Shown one piece after another: positions 1-5,474 of a stretch of DNA of 8,035 bases; the first letter of the stretch is position 1, and every line of letters begins with the position of its first letter. The notes under the pieces are model-generated. The model did not search any database and was not told where the DNA came from. It saw nothing but the letters and a program-made list of their open reading frames with translations. Position numbers and translations under genes: made by a program. This DNA is from Pseudomonadota bacterium (GTDB taxonomy: Bacteria; Desulfobacterota; Anaeroferrophillalia; Anaeroferrophillales; Tharpellaceae): positions 1 to 8,035 of the forward strand of contig WFRP01000158.1 of NCBI GenBank assembly GCA_015486505.1, read 5' to 3'.

Positions 1-32
1 GCGATTTTTCTCCGCCGGACGTTAAGATTTAG

Positions 33-98
33 AAACAAAAAACCACCCGGCAACTGTTTGAAATTTATTGAAATCTCAAACAGCCACCTGAGTGGTTT
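33..98 (-). terminator. Rho-independent terminator after tRNA-Glu
   Basis: Read on the minus strand, an outer stem AAACCAC/GTGGTTT encloses an inner stem CTGTTTGA/TCAAACAG, and the descending arm runs directly into TTTTTTG. It begins about 10 nt past the encoded CCA of the tRNA. Position, the two nested stems and the T-run all fit an intrinsic terminator for the single tRNA transcript. Confidence 0.75.
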
Positions 99-107
99 AT
101 ATTTTGC

Positions 108-185
108 TGGCGTCCCCAAGGGGATTTGAACCCCTGTCGCCGCCGTGAAAGGGCGGTGTCCTGGGCCAGGCTAGACGATGGGGAC
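108..185 (-). tRNA. tRNA-Glu (anticodon UUC), CCA encoded
   Basis: On the minus strand the 7-bp acceptor stem GTCCCCA/TGGGGAC is complete, followed by discriminator G and a genomically encoded CCA (108-110). The anticodon arm is CCGCC-CTTTCAC-GGCGG with anticodon TTC at 147-149. The T arm (119-135) carries the universal GGTTCAAATCC loop. The molecule is 78 nt with CCA. It reads GAA/GAG codons, and Glu-tRNA also feeds tetrapyrrole synthesis in bacteria that use glutamyl-tRNA reductase. The gene stands alone, with a promoter-like element upstream at 241-269 and a terminator downstream at 33-98. There is no sign of an integrated element at its 3' end: no duplicated tRNA tail is visible in the window. 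Confidence 0.97.
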
Positions 186-240
186 GCATATAACGATTCG
201 ACCAGCGGATAAAAGTTACCTCAGTTCGAAACGGAAGCGC

Positions 241-269
241 CTTTTACCCTAATATTTATTTCTTGTCAA
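241..269 (-). promoter_or_regulatory. Sigma-70-like promoter of the tRNA-Glu gene
   Basis: On the minus strand a perfect -35 TTGACA (264-269) is followed by 17 nt and then TAAAAG (241-246) as a -10. The predicted start is near 233, giving a 5' leader of about 48 nt to be trimmed by RNase P. The -10 matches the consensus at four of six positions, so the -35 and spacing carry most of the support. Confidence 0.6.
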
Positions 270-320
270 CAGCAAAAACCAATGTTGCTGAAAAAGTTCT
301 ATACCGCAGCAAAAGCGGAA

Positions 321-355
321 AAAACCGCGGTGTAAAATTTTTCCTGCGCGGTTTT
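321..355. terminator. Hairpin between divergent tRNA and PilZ units
   Basis: AAAACCGCG (321-329) pairs with CGCGGTTTT (347-355) around a 17-nt AT-rich loop. The minus-strand reading continues into TTTTTTCC, so the structure resembles an intrinsic terminator. No gene that obviously needs terminating is seen on either side, because the two neighbours diverge. It may simply insulate the divergent promoters. This is a structural observation with an uncertain role. Confidence 0.35.
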
Positions 356-366
356 CGATTTTGAGG

Positions 367-395
367 TTGACAGTCAGGCGTGGAAAAGCTAGGTT
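367..395 (+). promoter_or_regulatory. Candidate sigma-70 promoter of the PilZ-RNase unit
   Basis: A perfect -35 TTGACA (367-372), a 17-nt spacer and TAGGTT (390-395) as a weak -10 sit about 50 nt ahead of the chosen PilZ start. The -10 keeps only the conserved first TA and last T. The location and strand are right for driving the gene at 442 and the ribonuclease gene behind it. Confidence 0.45.
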
Positions 396-441
396 AAAGG
401 CGATTGTTTTATATGTTGCCGTTTCTGGAGGAGGAAATAAC

Positions 442-801
442 ATGGAAGAAAATCGCAACTTCAGCCGGGTAAAATTTCAAGCTCATACTAAAATTGAAGT
501 TAACGGGCATCCGTATGGCGGTAAACTAATTGATATTTCAATGAAGGGAGCCCTGATCGCGGCCCCCGACAAACTGCCGCTCAATTTACAGGATGATGCC
601 CTGATCAGGATTTTTCTGCCTTCTTCCAGTGTTTCAATGAATTTCAGCGCCCGTCTGGTTCACCTGAAAGATAGTAATTACGGGTTCAAATTCACCAGCT
701 ACGATGCCGACAGTATGACCCACCTGCGGCGACTGCTCGAGTTTAATCTGGACGATCAGGAACAGGTCATCAAAGAGCTTTTCTTTTTACAGAACACTTA
801 A
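442..801 (+). CDS. PilZ-domain protein, probable c-di-GMP receptor
   Basis: A 119-residue protein that is essentially a single PilZ domain. Both halves of the c-di-GMP-binding signature are present: RxxxR at R5-R9 (RNFSR) and DxSxxG at D31-G36 (DISMKG). The rest is predicted beta-barrel ending in a C-terminal helix. PilZ proteins bind cyclic di-GMP and pass the signal to a partner by contact; the intact signature suggests real binding. The start at 442 was chosen because GGAGGAGG at 427-434 is a strong ribosome-binding site at suitable spacing. The reading frame is open upstream to 361, but that extension has no such site and would place a non-conserved tail before the RxxxR motif. No membrane segment or output domain is seen. 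The ribonuclease gene follows after 14 bp, so the two are probably co-transcribed. The partner and the process controlled cannot be told from sequence. Confidence 0.9.
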   Translation: MEENRNFSRVKFQAHTKIEVNGHPYGGKLIDISMKGALIAAPDKLPLNLQDDALIRIFLPSSSVSMNFSARLVHLKDSNYGFKFTSYDADSMTHLRRLLEFNLDDQEQVIKELFFLQNT

Positions 802-815
802 GCTGTTTTTATTAA

Positions 816-2735
816 ATGACCTCATCCAACCTTAACGTCGGCGCGCTGCTGCTCTATAAAAGCCAGCCCGCCGAACTTATCCGTCTCGGCGACAAAATCG
901 AGATCAAACTCATTCTCCAGGCCCAGACAAAAAAGGTCAGGCCCAAAGACATCTGCCAACTGCATCCCGGCCCGGTTACTGAACTTGAGGTTCTCCCGGC
1001 ACCCGCCGAAGATCTGGAAGAAGCCCGTCTCCTTTTAAGCGGTGAAGAGACCACTCTGCTGGAGATTGCGGAACTGGTTTTTAATGAAACTTCGGTTTCA
1101 GCCATCTGGAGTGCCTGGCAGCTGGTTACCGAAGGCGTTCATTTTTACGGCTCCCCGCGCGCCATAAAAGCCCGCACTGATGAAGAATTCGCCGCGGAAA
1201 AAGCCAGGCGCGCGGCCAAACAGGCGCGGCGCGAAAGCTGGCGGGAATTTTTAATCAGGGTTGAAAAAAAGGCCCTGATCGAGGCGGATCGGAATTTCAT
1301 GACGGAGGTCGAGAACCTCGCCCTCGAACGCGGCCGCGAGAGTCGGCTGCTGCAGCACCTGGGACGGCAGCAGACCAAGGAAAATGCCCATGCCCTGCTC
1401 ATAGAATTAGGCTTCTGGAAAAAAAACTACAATCCCCACCCGCAGCGTCTCGAACTTAATCTCGAACCGGATAACGATCCGCCCCGGGAGAGCCCCGGCC
1501 ACAACCCGGCAGCTACCGCCGCAGATGAACCCGCCACAATCGAATCTGGCGCCGCAATCGAATCTGGCGCGGAAGAACGGCTTGATCTGACGACACAGGC
1601 CGCTTTCGCGATTGATGATGAAGGCAGCAACGACCCTGACGATGCCGTAAGTTTCGATGGCGAAAGACTCTGGATTCACGTCGCGGATGTCGCCGGCCTC
1701 ATTGAAAGCGACAGCCCCGCAGATATCAGCGCCAGGAACCGGGCGGCGACCCTTTATCTGCCCGAGGGAATCCGGACCATGCTCCCGGAATCTTTTACCG
1801 AAAAACTGGGTATTGGCCTGGCGGAAACCGCAAAAGCCCTCTCTTTCGCTCTCAGCCTTGATGATGAAAGCCGCATCATCGGGGTTGAAATCGTCCCGAC
1901 CCTTATCAAGGCCACCCGCCTGACATACAATGAAGCCGAGGGCTTGATAAGCACAAATAAACAACTGAGAAAGATCAACGAAATCACCAAAGCCCATCGC
2001 CGAATCCGGCGGCGAGCGGATGCCGTTGAAATTGATATGCCGGAGTGTAAAATCAAGGTCATAGACGACCAGGTCACAATCACGCCGTTGGCGCGGCTGA
2101 CAAGCCGGGAGATGGTCAGTGAAGCGATGCTGATGGCCGGTTCCGCCACCGCTATCTACGCGAAAGAGCGGCAATTGCCGATGCCGTACGCGGGCCAGGT
2201 CGCCCCCGACCACGAAATGCCGCAAACCGACGATCTGGCGCCGCTGGTTGCCATGTTTGCCAAACGCCGCGCCATGCGTCCCGGCCGGATAAGCTGCACG
2301 CCGCAAGCCCATTTCGGTTTGGGGCTGGCTGCTTATATTCGCGTAACCAGCCCTTTAAGACGTTATCTGGATCTGGTTGCCCACCAACAGTTAAGGCGGC
2401 ATCTTAAAGGAGCGCCCCTGCTGACGGAAAATGAAATCACGCAACGAATCGGGGCCGTCAACGCCCTGAGCAACCGTATCCGTCAGGCGGAACGACTCGC
2501 CAACCGGCATTGGACGCTGGTCTATCTGCAACAGCACCCGGACTGGCAGGGCGCGGCGATAATTATTGCCGAATGGGGCCGGAAATCACTGTTGATGATT
2601 CCGGAGCTGGCTTTGGAATTTGAACAGAATCTGCCGGACAACCCCCTGCCGGGCTCACAAGTAATGCTCTCGGCTCCCCGCGTCAACCTGCCTTATCTTG
2701 AAGTATTCTTCCGCTCAAAAACGATCAGATCGTAA
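816..2735 (+). CDS. RNase II/R-family 3'-5' exoribonuclease (RNB domain)
   Basis: A 639-residue RNB-family exoribonuclease that degrades RNA from the 3' end. The four metal-binding aspartates lie at D267, D273, D275 and D276 (IDDEGSNDPDDA), with the same spacing as the E. coli RNase II active site. The second signature TSPLRRYLDL at 511-520 supplies the arginines that clamp RNA. The region after about residue 560 looks like a small beta-barrel of the S1 type. The N-terminus lacks an obvious pair of cold-shock domains. Residues 1-55 look like a small beta-barrel (GALLLYKSQ...VRPKDI), followed by a charged helical stretch (about 120-200), closer to the cyanobacterial/Deinococcus RNase II layout. 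A low-complexity linker at about 215-255 holds an IESGA duplication. The length is close to that of E. coli RNase II. The start at 816 has no clear Shine-Dalgarno, so coupling to the PilZ gene 14 bp upstream is likely. RNase II and RNase R cannot be separated with confidence here. Confidence 0.92.
   Translation: MTSSNLNVGALLLYKSQPAELIRLGDKIEIKLILQAQTKKVRPKDICQLHPGPVTELEVLPAPAEDLEEARLLLSGEETTLLEIAELVFNETSVSAIWSAWQLVTEGVHFYGSPRAIKARTDEEFAAEKARRAAKQARRESWREFLIRVEKKALIEADRNFMTEVENLALERGRESRLLQHLGRQQTKENAHALLIELGFWKKNYNPHPQRLELNLEPDNDPPRESPGHNPAATAADEPATIESGAAIESGAEERLDLTTQAAFAIDDEGSNDPDDAVSFDGERLWIHVADVAGLIESDSPADISARNRAATLYLPEGIRTMLPESFTEKLGIGLAETAKALSFALSLDDESRIIGVEIVPTLIKATRLTYNEAEGLISTNKQLRKINEITKAHRRIRRRADAVEIDMPECKIKVIDDQVTITPLARLTSREMVSEAMLMAGSATAIYAKERQLPMPYAGQVAPDHEMPQTDDLAPLVAMFAKRRAMRPGRISCTPQAHFGLGLAAYIRVTSPLRRYLDLVAHQQLRRHLKGAPLLTENEITQRIGAVNALSNRIRQAERLANRHWTLVYLQQHPDWQGAAIIIAEWGRKSLLMIPELALEFEQNLPDNPLPGSQVMLSAPRVNLPYLEVFFRSKTIRS
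1537..1570 (+). repeat. 18-nt tandem duplication in the RNase linker
   Basis: A 16-nt sequence (CAATCGAATCTGGCGC) occurs at 1537-1552 and again at 1555-1570, an 18-nt period that keeps the reading frame. It encodes a doubled IESGA in the low-complexity linker just before the RNB catalytic domain, where length change should be tolerated. Replication slippage is the simple explanation. Confidence 0.85.
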
Positions 2736-2743
2736 AACATAAA

Positions 2744-2765
2744 AAAGGGGCTTGCAAGCCCCTTT
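2744..2765. terminator. Bidirectional terminator between convergent units
   Basis: A perfect 22-nt palindrome, AAAGGGGCTTG followed by its complement CAAGCCCCTTT, lies between the convergent RNase and HDOD genes. Read on the minus strand it ends in TTTTTT, a strong intrinsic terminator for the cheD-HDOD transcript. On the plus strand only TTT follows, so it would be weaker there. Confidence 0.85.
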
Positions 2766-2799
2766 AACAACCGCAGACAGCGCCCAAACCGCGCCGCTG

Positions 2800-3660
2800 T
2801 CAATCTTCATCAACCCCGGCAACCTCACAGGTTTTAGCCATCTCCAACTGGAAAAGCATAACCAGCTCTTCCATTCCCTGATCGGTAATTTTCAATTTTT
2901 TCAACAGTAATCCATGCCCGCGGCAGGCGAGGCCGTCGACCCCCGTGCCGTACCCGACCATCACCGCCAGATTATTCGACAGGGCCACCAGTTCAGTTAA
3001 GACCCGAAACTCCTTAGCGGCCCGGGCAGGCTCATGATGAAAGGCGATTGCCGTAATTATCGACTGCGGAAATTCCCATTTTTCAGCAATCTTACCACCG
3101 ATATCGGCATGATCAAAGCCCAGGACCTTTTTTTCAGCCTCCTGAAAAGAGCTTTCGCCGCCCTCCACCATCTTCTCGATATCACGATATTTATCCGCAA
3201 CAAAATTACTTAAAACAACCTTACCCACATCATGCAGTAAAGCCGCCGTAAAAAGGGTATTCTCATTTATGTTGAGACGCCGTGATTGCCGCAGAACCTG
3301 AGCCATTACCGCGGTCGCCAGGGCGTGACGCCAGAGTTCATCGGCAAAAACCGTATAGCCGGCATTCGGCTTTTCAAAAATTTTGCTCGCGGCCCCGGAA
3401 AGCAACAGTTGCCGGAGTTGATTGGCGCCAAGATAAACCACCGCCTCTCTCAGCGATGAAACCTTCCGCGGCAAACCGAAATAAGCTGAATTGCAAAGTT
3501 TAAGAATGCTTGCCGTAATCGCCTGATCAACCTTGAGGATGTCGACCAGCCCGACCACCTCATACTCGGGATCCGCCAAAGCCTGCATCGCCCGCTGAAC
3601 AACCTGGGGAAAGGGGGGCATATCATCAACCGCGGCAATAATCTCTTCCATCAAGCTCAT
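2800..3660 (-). CDS. HDOD-domain signalling protein
   Basis: A 286-residue soluble protein with one HDOD domain over most of its length, from about residue 10 (DDMPPFPQVVQRAMQAL) to about 215. HDOD is a variant of the HD phosphohydrolase fold found in bacterial signalling proteins, often of unknown chemistry. Residues matching HD-type metal ligands are retained: H112, H143-D144 (LLHDVGK), H184 (DHADIGGK) and H208-H209 (AFHHEP). The HD-GYP motif is absent, so c-di-GMP hydrolysis should not be assumed. The C-terminal 70 residues have no recognised domain. No receiver domain or membrane segment is present. The start codon overlaps the cheD stop (ATGA, 3657-3660), so translation is probably coupled; Met4 is an alternative start. 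Placement behind cheD suggests a role linked to chemotaxis or motility, which is inference from context. Confidence 0.9.
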   Translation of the reverse strand: MSLMEEIIAAVDDMPPFPQVVQRAMQALADPEYEVVGLVDILKVDQAITASILKLCNSAYFGLPRKVSSLREAVVYLGANQLRQLLLSGAASKIFEKPNAGYTVFADELWRHALATAVMAQVLRQSRRLNINENTLFTAALLHDVGKVVLSNFVADKYRDIEKMVEGGESSFQEAEKKVLGFDHADIGGKIAEKWEFPQSIITAIAFHHEPARAAKEFRVLTELVALSNNLAVMVGYGTGVDGLACRGHGLLLKKLKITDQGMEELVMLFQLEMAKTCEVAGVDED

Positions 3661-4139
3661 AGTTCAATCATCCCTTTTTTGGAAACTTTAAGATTTATTT
3701 TCCCGTCACGAATCTCCATATACATTGTCCGATTGACATTTCCGCCAATATCCTCGCCGGCAATCCGGATATTGTTTTTCCAGAACATTTTCCGCAAAAT
3801 GGCATAATTGCGTTTGCCGATATTAAAAGCCCCGGCATTATCCATAATCTGACTCGCCCCGGCCACCTTAATAATCAGACGCTGTTTATCCGCCCCCAAA
3901 CTGTAGCACTGCTTAAACAAGAGCGGGATGCCTTTGTTGGCAAACATAGCCGGGTGGGTTGCGGCCTTCTCCTTGTTAATGGAAGAGTCCGGCAGCATAT
4001 AATGGAGCAGGCCCCCGACTTTGACTACCGGATCATAAACCGCCAGCCCGATACACGCACCTAAAGAATAGGTCACCAAAGTATCTTCAGGATCTTTACT
4101 GACCTTAAGATCGGCAATCCCTACTGTAACCAGAGCCAT
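3657..4139 (-). CDS. cheD: Chemoreceptor glutamine deamidase CheD
   Basis: CheD converts specific glutamines of methyl-accepting chemotaxis receptors to glutamate, and in many species it also interacts with the phosphatase CheC. The 160-residue length is typical. The catalytic triad known from the Thermotoga enzyme (Thr21, Cys27, His44) is matched with identical spacing by T23, C29 and H46, in the motifs TYSLGACIGLAVYDP and GGLLHYMLP. Other family blocks follow: the HPAMF region near residue 62, KVAGASQIMD near 111, FNIGKRN near 124, and AGEDIGGNVNRTMY near 147. An A-rich GGGAAAAAGAAC stretch precedes the ATG, so the ribosome-binding site is only moderate. The HDOD gene overlaps its last codon. 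No other chemotaxis gene is in the window, so its receptor and its CheC partner, if any, are elsewhere. No convincing promoter was found in the 180 nt upstream. Confidence 0.95.
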   Translation of the reverse strand: MALVTVGIADLKVSKDPEDTLVTYSLGACIGLAVYDPVVKVGGLLHYMLPDSSINKEKAATHPAMFANKGIPLLFKQCYSLGADKQRLIIKVAGASQIMDNAGAFNIGKRNYAILRKMFWKNNIRIAGEDIGGNVNRTMYMEIRDGKINLKVSKKGMIEL

Positions 4140-4255
4140 CTGTTCTTTTTCCCAAAAATCCAGTCAACGTTGAAACTATAAAAAAATGGGTTTCCAGCCC
4201 CTCCTCACAAACAAATCCAGCACCGCAAAACTAGCACAACCGACTAAATCTGTCC

Positions 4256-4278
4256 AGCGCCTTTTGGGAGCGCTTTTT
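4256..4278 (+). terminator. Small T-tailed hairpin of unclear purpose
   Basis: AGCGC (4256-4260) pairs with GCGCT (4270-4274) and is followed by a run of T on the plus strand. It has the form of a plus-strand terminator, but no plus-strand gene precedes it. It lies just outside the left inverted-repeat cluster. The right cluster is likewise edged by a T-tailed hairpin at 6949-6977. Confidence 0.35.
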
Positions 4279-4326
4279 ACGCCTTCTAAGTAATGGTTTA
4301 TAACTACTTGAAATTATTAAAATTTT

Positions 4327-4474
4327 ATCTGTGTCTATCCGTGTCCATCTGTGGTTCAACCAAAAAATAGAGTAACTATTCAGCCGAATCCCCCCCTCCA
4401 GAAGGTGGGGAGGGGGGGGTTGGCTGAATAGTTACAAAATAGAAACCACAGATGAACGCAGATTAACACAGATT
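4327..4474. repeat. Palindromic element of 10-nt repeats (left copy, interrupted)
   Basis: Two arms, each of three decamers, face each other. The left arm (4327-4356) is ATCTGTGTCT, ATCCGTGTCC, ATCTGTGGTT. The right arm (4444-4473) is AACCACAGAT, GAACGCAGAT, TAACACAGAT, the imperfect reverse complement of the first. Between them lies an A-rich core interrupted by a 65-nt hairpin. The uninterrupted counterpart is at 6828-6903. I have the impression that similar ACACAGAT-type repeats are scattered through many environmental bacterial genomes, but I cannot verify that here. Confidence 0.8.
4371..4435. mobile_element. 65-nt hairpin insertion with 7-nt direct repeats (MITE-like)
   Basis: Perfect 14-nt terminal inverted repeats, GTAACTATTCAGCC (4372-4385) and GGCTGAATAGTTAC (4422-4435), enclose a C-run/G-run stem. 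The element is flanked by AAAATAG on both sides (4364-4370 and 4436-4442). The matching place in the right-hand cluster (6860-6870) has this A-rich TAG sequence once and no insert, so it records the empty site. No protein is encoded, so any movement would need a transposase supplied from elsewhere. The target duplication could be a base or two shorter, because the site is A-rich. Confidence 0.75.
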
Positions 4475-4597
4475 TAGTACCTTACAGGTTATTTTCTGCA
4501 CCAAAAAACAAGATTTAATAATCAGAAAATGTTCTGATAAGAGTACTTATTTGCGGGCAAAAAACTTTCTTTTGGGTTGCGGGATATTTCCCCGCAT
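4475..4597 (-). repeat. Structured tandem unit L1 (123 nt)
   Basis: The unit begins TAGTACCTTACAG and ends CCCGCAT, where the next unit starts. It holds a long stem whose inner part is ATTTTCTG (4491-4498) with CAGAAAAT (4523-4530), a degenerate middle hairpin, then TTGGGTTGCGGG (4572-4583) pairing its GCGGG with CCCGC (4591-4595). It is opposite in orientation to units R1-R3 beyond fmt, hence the minus assignment relative to them. Confidence 0.85.
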
Positions 4598-4731
4598 TAG
4601 TACCTTACAGATTATTTTCTTGTTTTTTTCGACAGCTTTTTTCAACTGTAAAAACAAGAAAATGTTCTGATAAGAGTACTTATTTGCGGGCCGAAAAGGG
4701 CCGTTTGGGTTGCGGGAGTTAGTTCCCGCAT
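4598..4731 (-). repeat. Structured tandem unit L2 (134 nt), variant loop
   Basis: Same borders and order as L1, but the central stem differs: ATTTTCTTGTTTTT (4614-4627) pairs with AAAAACAAGAAAAT (4650-4663), and a second small stem ACAG/CTGT (4632-4635, 4646-4649) sits in its loop. The GGCC-GAAAAG-GGCC hairpin and the TTGGGTTGCGGG (4705-4716)...CCCGC (4725-4729) hairpin are intact. A partial further unit starts at 4732 (TAGTGCCTTAC) and fades by about 4752. Confidence 0.85.
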
Positions 4732-4791
4732 TAGTGCCTTACACGTTACTTGTATATATGTGGCCGCGATAGCGGTCTGGGATGCTTCTAA

Positions 4792-4870
4792 GGTCAAGCC
4801 TGACCCCAAATCGAATCTGACCCCAGATCGAATCCCAATCGAATCAAATCGCCCAAATCGCCCAAATCGG
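4792..4870. repeat. Short degenerate tandem repeats ahead of the def promoter
   Basis: A near-palindrome GGTCAAGCCTGACC (4792-4805) overlaps two 17-nt repeats (TGACCCCAAATCGAATC at 4801-4817; one mismatch at 4818-4834). These are followed by an 11-nt piece (4835-4845) and then two and a half copies of AAATCGCCC (4846-4870). All share an AATCG core. The block ends 13 nt before the -35 of the def promoter. Slippage could explain it; an operator role is possible but has no direct support. Confidence 0.7.
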
Positions 4871-4883
4871 ACCAACTTAGAGG

Positions 4884-4913
4884 TTGACATATTTTACTTT
4901 GATTGACTATAAT
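4884..4913 (+). promoter_or_regulatory. Consensus sigma-70 promoter for def-fmt
   Basis: Both hexamers are perfect: TTGACA (4884-4889) and TATAAT (4908-4913), separated by 18 nt. The expected start is near 4920, leaving a leader of about 48 nt. This fits strong constitutive expression of an essential translation-related pair. Confidence 0.85.
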
Positions 4914-4967
4914 TGCGGCCCTTTTGTGGTGGTTAAATTAAAACAATTTATATCGATTTAGAATTAA

Positions 4968-5474
4968 ATGAGTATTTTAGATATTGAGGTTTATCCGGCC
5001 CCGGTGTTAAAGCAGGTAGCGGCTGAAATCAGTCGGATTGATACTGAAATCAGAGAACTGGCCGAAGATATGCTGGAAACTATGCACCAGGCCCCCGGCG
5101 TCGGCCTGGCCGCGCCCCAGGTTGGCCGTTCCATCGCTTTAATTGTGGCCGATCCCAGCACCGACAAGACCACTCCGCCGGTTCCAATTATTCTGGCAAA
5201 CCCGGAAATCATCTCCGCCACCGGTGAGATCTCCATGGTTGAAGGCTGCCTGAGCGTGCCGGATTACTCGGCGGAAGTCCCCAGGCGGCAGAAAATTGTC
5301 GTAAAAGCAATCACTCTGGACGAAGAAGAGATCGAAATGACCCTGGAGGATTTTCCCGCAATTGTAATTCAACACGAAATCGACCACCTGCACGGCAAAC
5401 TGTTTATCGATCGTATCAGTCGTTTAAAACGCAACATCTTTGAGCGCAAGCTGAAAAAAGGGACCCTCGCATGA
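4968..5474 (+). CDS. def: Peptide deformylase
   Basis: A 168-residue peptide deformylase, the metalloenzyme that removes the formyl group from the N-terminal methionine of new proteins in the cytoplasm. All three family motifs are intact: GVGLAAPQVG at 44-53, EGCLSVP at 92-98, and QHEIDHLHG at 135-143. The metal ligands are C94, H136 and H140, with E137 as the catalytic base. The length is normal for the bacterial type. The ATG at 4968 gives a standard N-terminus (MSILDIEVYPAPVLK), but no good Shine-Dalgarno precedes it, so initiation may rely on the AT-rich leader. The stop overlaps the fmt start (ATGA, 5471-5474), indicating translational coupling. A consensus promoter lies at 4884-4913. 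Pairing with fmt is the common bacterial arrangement; the repeat clusters on both sides are not. Confidence 0.97.
   Translation: MSILDIEVYPAPVLKQVAAEISRIDTEIRELAEDMLETMHQAPGVGLAAPQVGRSIALIVADPSTDKTTPPVPIILANPEIISATGEISMVEGCLSVPDYSAEVPRRQKIVVKAITLDEEEIEMTLEDFPAIVIQHEIDHLHGKLFIDRISRLKRNIFERKLKKGTLA

Larger units (their letters stand above)
4286..4752. repeat. Left arm of the inverted-repeat cluster around def-fmt
   Basis: This cluster is matched in reverse complement by 6422-6945. Two blocks are nearly identical: 4308-4360 against 6871-6923 (one mismatch in 53 by eye) and 4441-4497 against 6805-6861 (two mismatches in 57). Weaker similarity extends outward to CTAAGTAA at 4286-4293 and 6938-6945. 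The cluster contains one palindromic decamer element, one inserted hairpin, two full tandem units and one partial unit. Confidence 0.9.
4140..4967. other. Repeat-rich intergenic region between cheD and def
   Basis: This 828-nt gap separates the divergent cheD and def genes and I see no real gene in it. Reading frames inside it translate repeat sequence only. From left to right it holds a plain AT-rich stretch (4140-4255), a small hairpin (4256-4274), the left inverted-repeat cluster (4286-4752), a block of short tandem repeats (4792-4870), and the def promoter and leader (4884-4967). The separate parts are listed individually. Confidence 0.8.

Noticed and set aside
108..185. tRNA-Glu as an attachment site for an integrated element
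   Set aside because: No integrase and no duplicated tRNA 3' end are visible in the window; the downstream sequence is an ordinary terminator.
361..441. N-terminal extension of the PilZ protein from 361
   Set aside because: The internal ATG at 442 has a strong GGAGGAGG site and begins just before the RxxxR motif, whereas the upstream part overlaps the likely promoter.
1407..2312. Long 301-residue minus-strand reading frame inside the ribonuclease gene
   Set aside because: It lies opposite a well-conserved RNB domain, has an unlikely composition and no recognisable motif; it is a GC-rich shadow frame.
4140..4320. Sigma-54 or sigma-28 promoter for cheD
   Set aside because: A GG...GC-like string exists on the minus strand, but its spacing is 13 and not 10, and no TAAA-N15-GCCGATAA match was found.
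4642..4890. Minus-strand 82-residue reading frame upstream of def
   Set aside because: It runs through repeat unit L2 and the AATCG tandem block and gives low-complexity sequence (VRFGRFGRFDS), so it is not credible as a gene.
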